Assembly (NCBI GenBank): GCA_035048485.1
Contig: CM068582.1
Location: 38,594,596 to 38,658,595, forward strand
DNA: 64,000 bases
Direction: 5' to 3'
DNA from: Pteria penguin
Taxonomy: Eukaryota; Mollusca; Bivalvia; Pterioida; Pteriidae
This document shows positions 63,946-64,000 of this stretch, piece after piece. Position 1 is the first letter of the stretch; the number at the start of each line of letters is the position of its first letter. Position numbers and translations under genes: made by a program. Below the pieces are notes generated by a model. It searched no databases. It was not told the DNA's origin and worked only from the letters and a program-made list of their open reading frames with translations.

Positions 63946-64000
63946 ATATAATCTTGTCTAATTAGAAATTGCTTCTTTTTCCAAATCATGTAATATATCT

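Overview
This is an AT-rich, intron-rich animal genomic window. Three multi-exon protein-coding genes sit in a dense background of mobile-element debris. Two repeat types familiar from mollusc genomes point to a marine bivalve or close mollusc: tRNA-derived SINEs ending in CAATCAACCAACCAA, and the element that opens AGCTCACCTGAGCC/GGCTCAAGTGAGCT. The species cannot be named from sequence alone. No prokaryotic operon, CRISPR array, rRNA or functional tRNA gene was seen.

Layout, all three genes on the + strand. (1) 3416-16248: a four-exon MEPCE (7SK snRNA 5'-gamma-phosphate methyl-capping enzyme) gene, with a short promoter region just upstream and an AATAAA at 16607. (2) 28485-31692: a three-exon GPR157-like seven-transmembrane receptor. 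(3) 37835-56458: an eleven-exon gene for a type I membrane protein with a TNF-receptor-like cysteine-rich ectodomain, one transmembrane helix and a ~320-residue cytoplasmic tail without a recognisable death domain. All its exon phases join, but one extra T in a T6 run (50040-50045) inside the transmembrane exon breaks the frame in this assembly. Weaker coding candidates are a 103-codon minus-strand ORF (35641-35952), a twice-stopped ORF after a 39-bp array (25023-25583), and a signal-peptide-like first exon near the right end (60313).

The rest is mostly repeats. There are two SINE families, several copies with clear target-site duplications. Penelope-like reverse transcriptase fragments occur at 23.2-24.2, 42.6-43.2 and 54.6-55.3 kb, and non-LTR reverse transcriptase fragments at 20.7-22.6 and 38.4-39.7 kb. 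There are many short inverted-repeat DNA elements, a large AGCTCACCTGAGCC element in MEPCE intron 2, several tandem arrays and long AT/CT/AAT microsatellites. The receptor gene is notable for how much of this its introns carry: two related arrays in opposite orientation, one of which repeats a hairpin about 33 times; a 36-bp minisatellite that appears to have grown inside a SINE; and several fold-back elements close to exons.

The three genes have no obvious joint pathway; they are neighbours. MEPCE works on the 7SK RNP that controls P-TEFb in the nucleus, GPR157 is a G-protein-coupled receptor (ciliary in vertebrates), and the third is a likely immune or developmental surface receptor.
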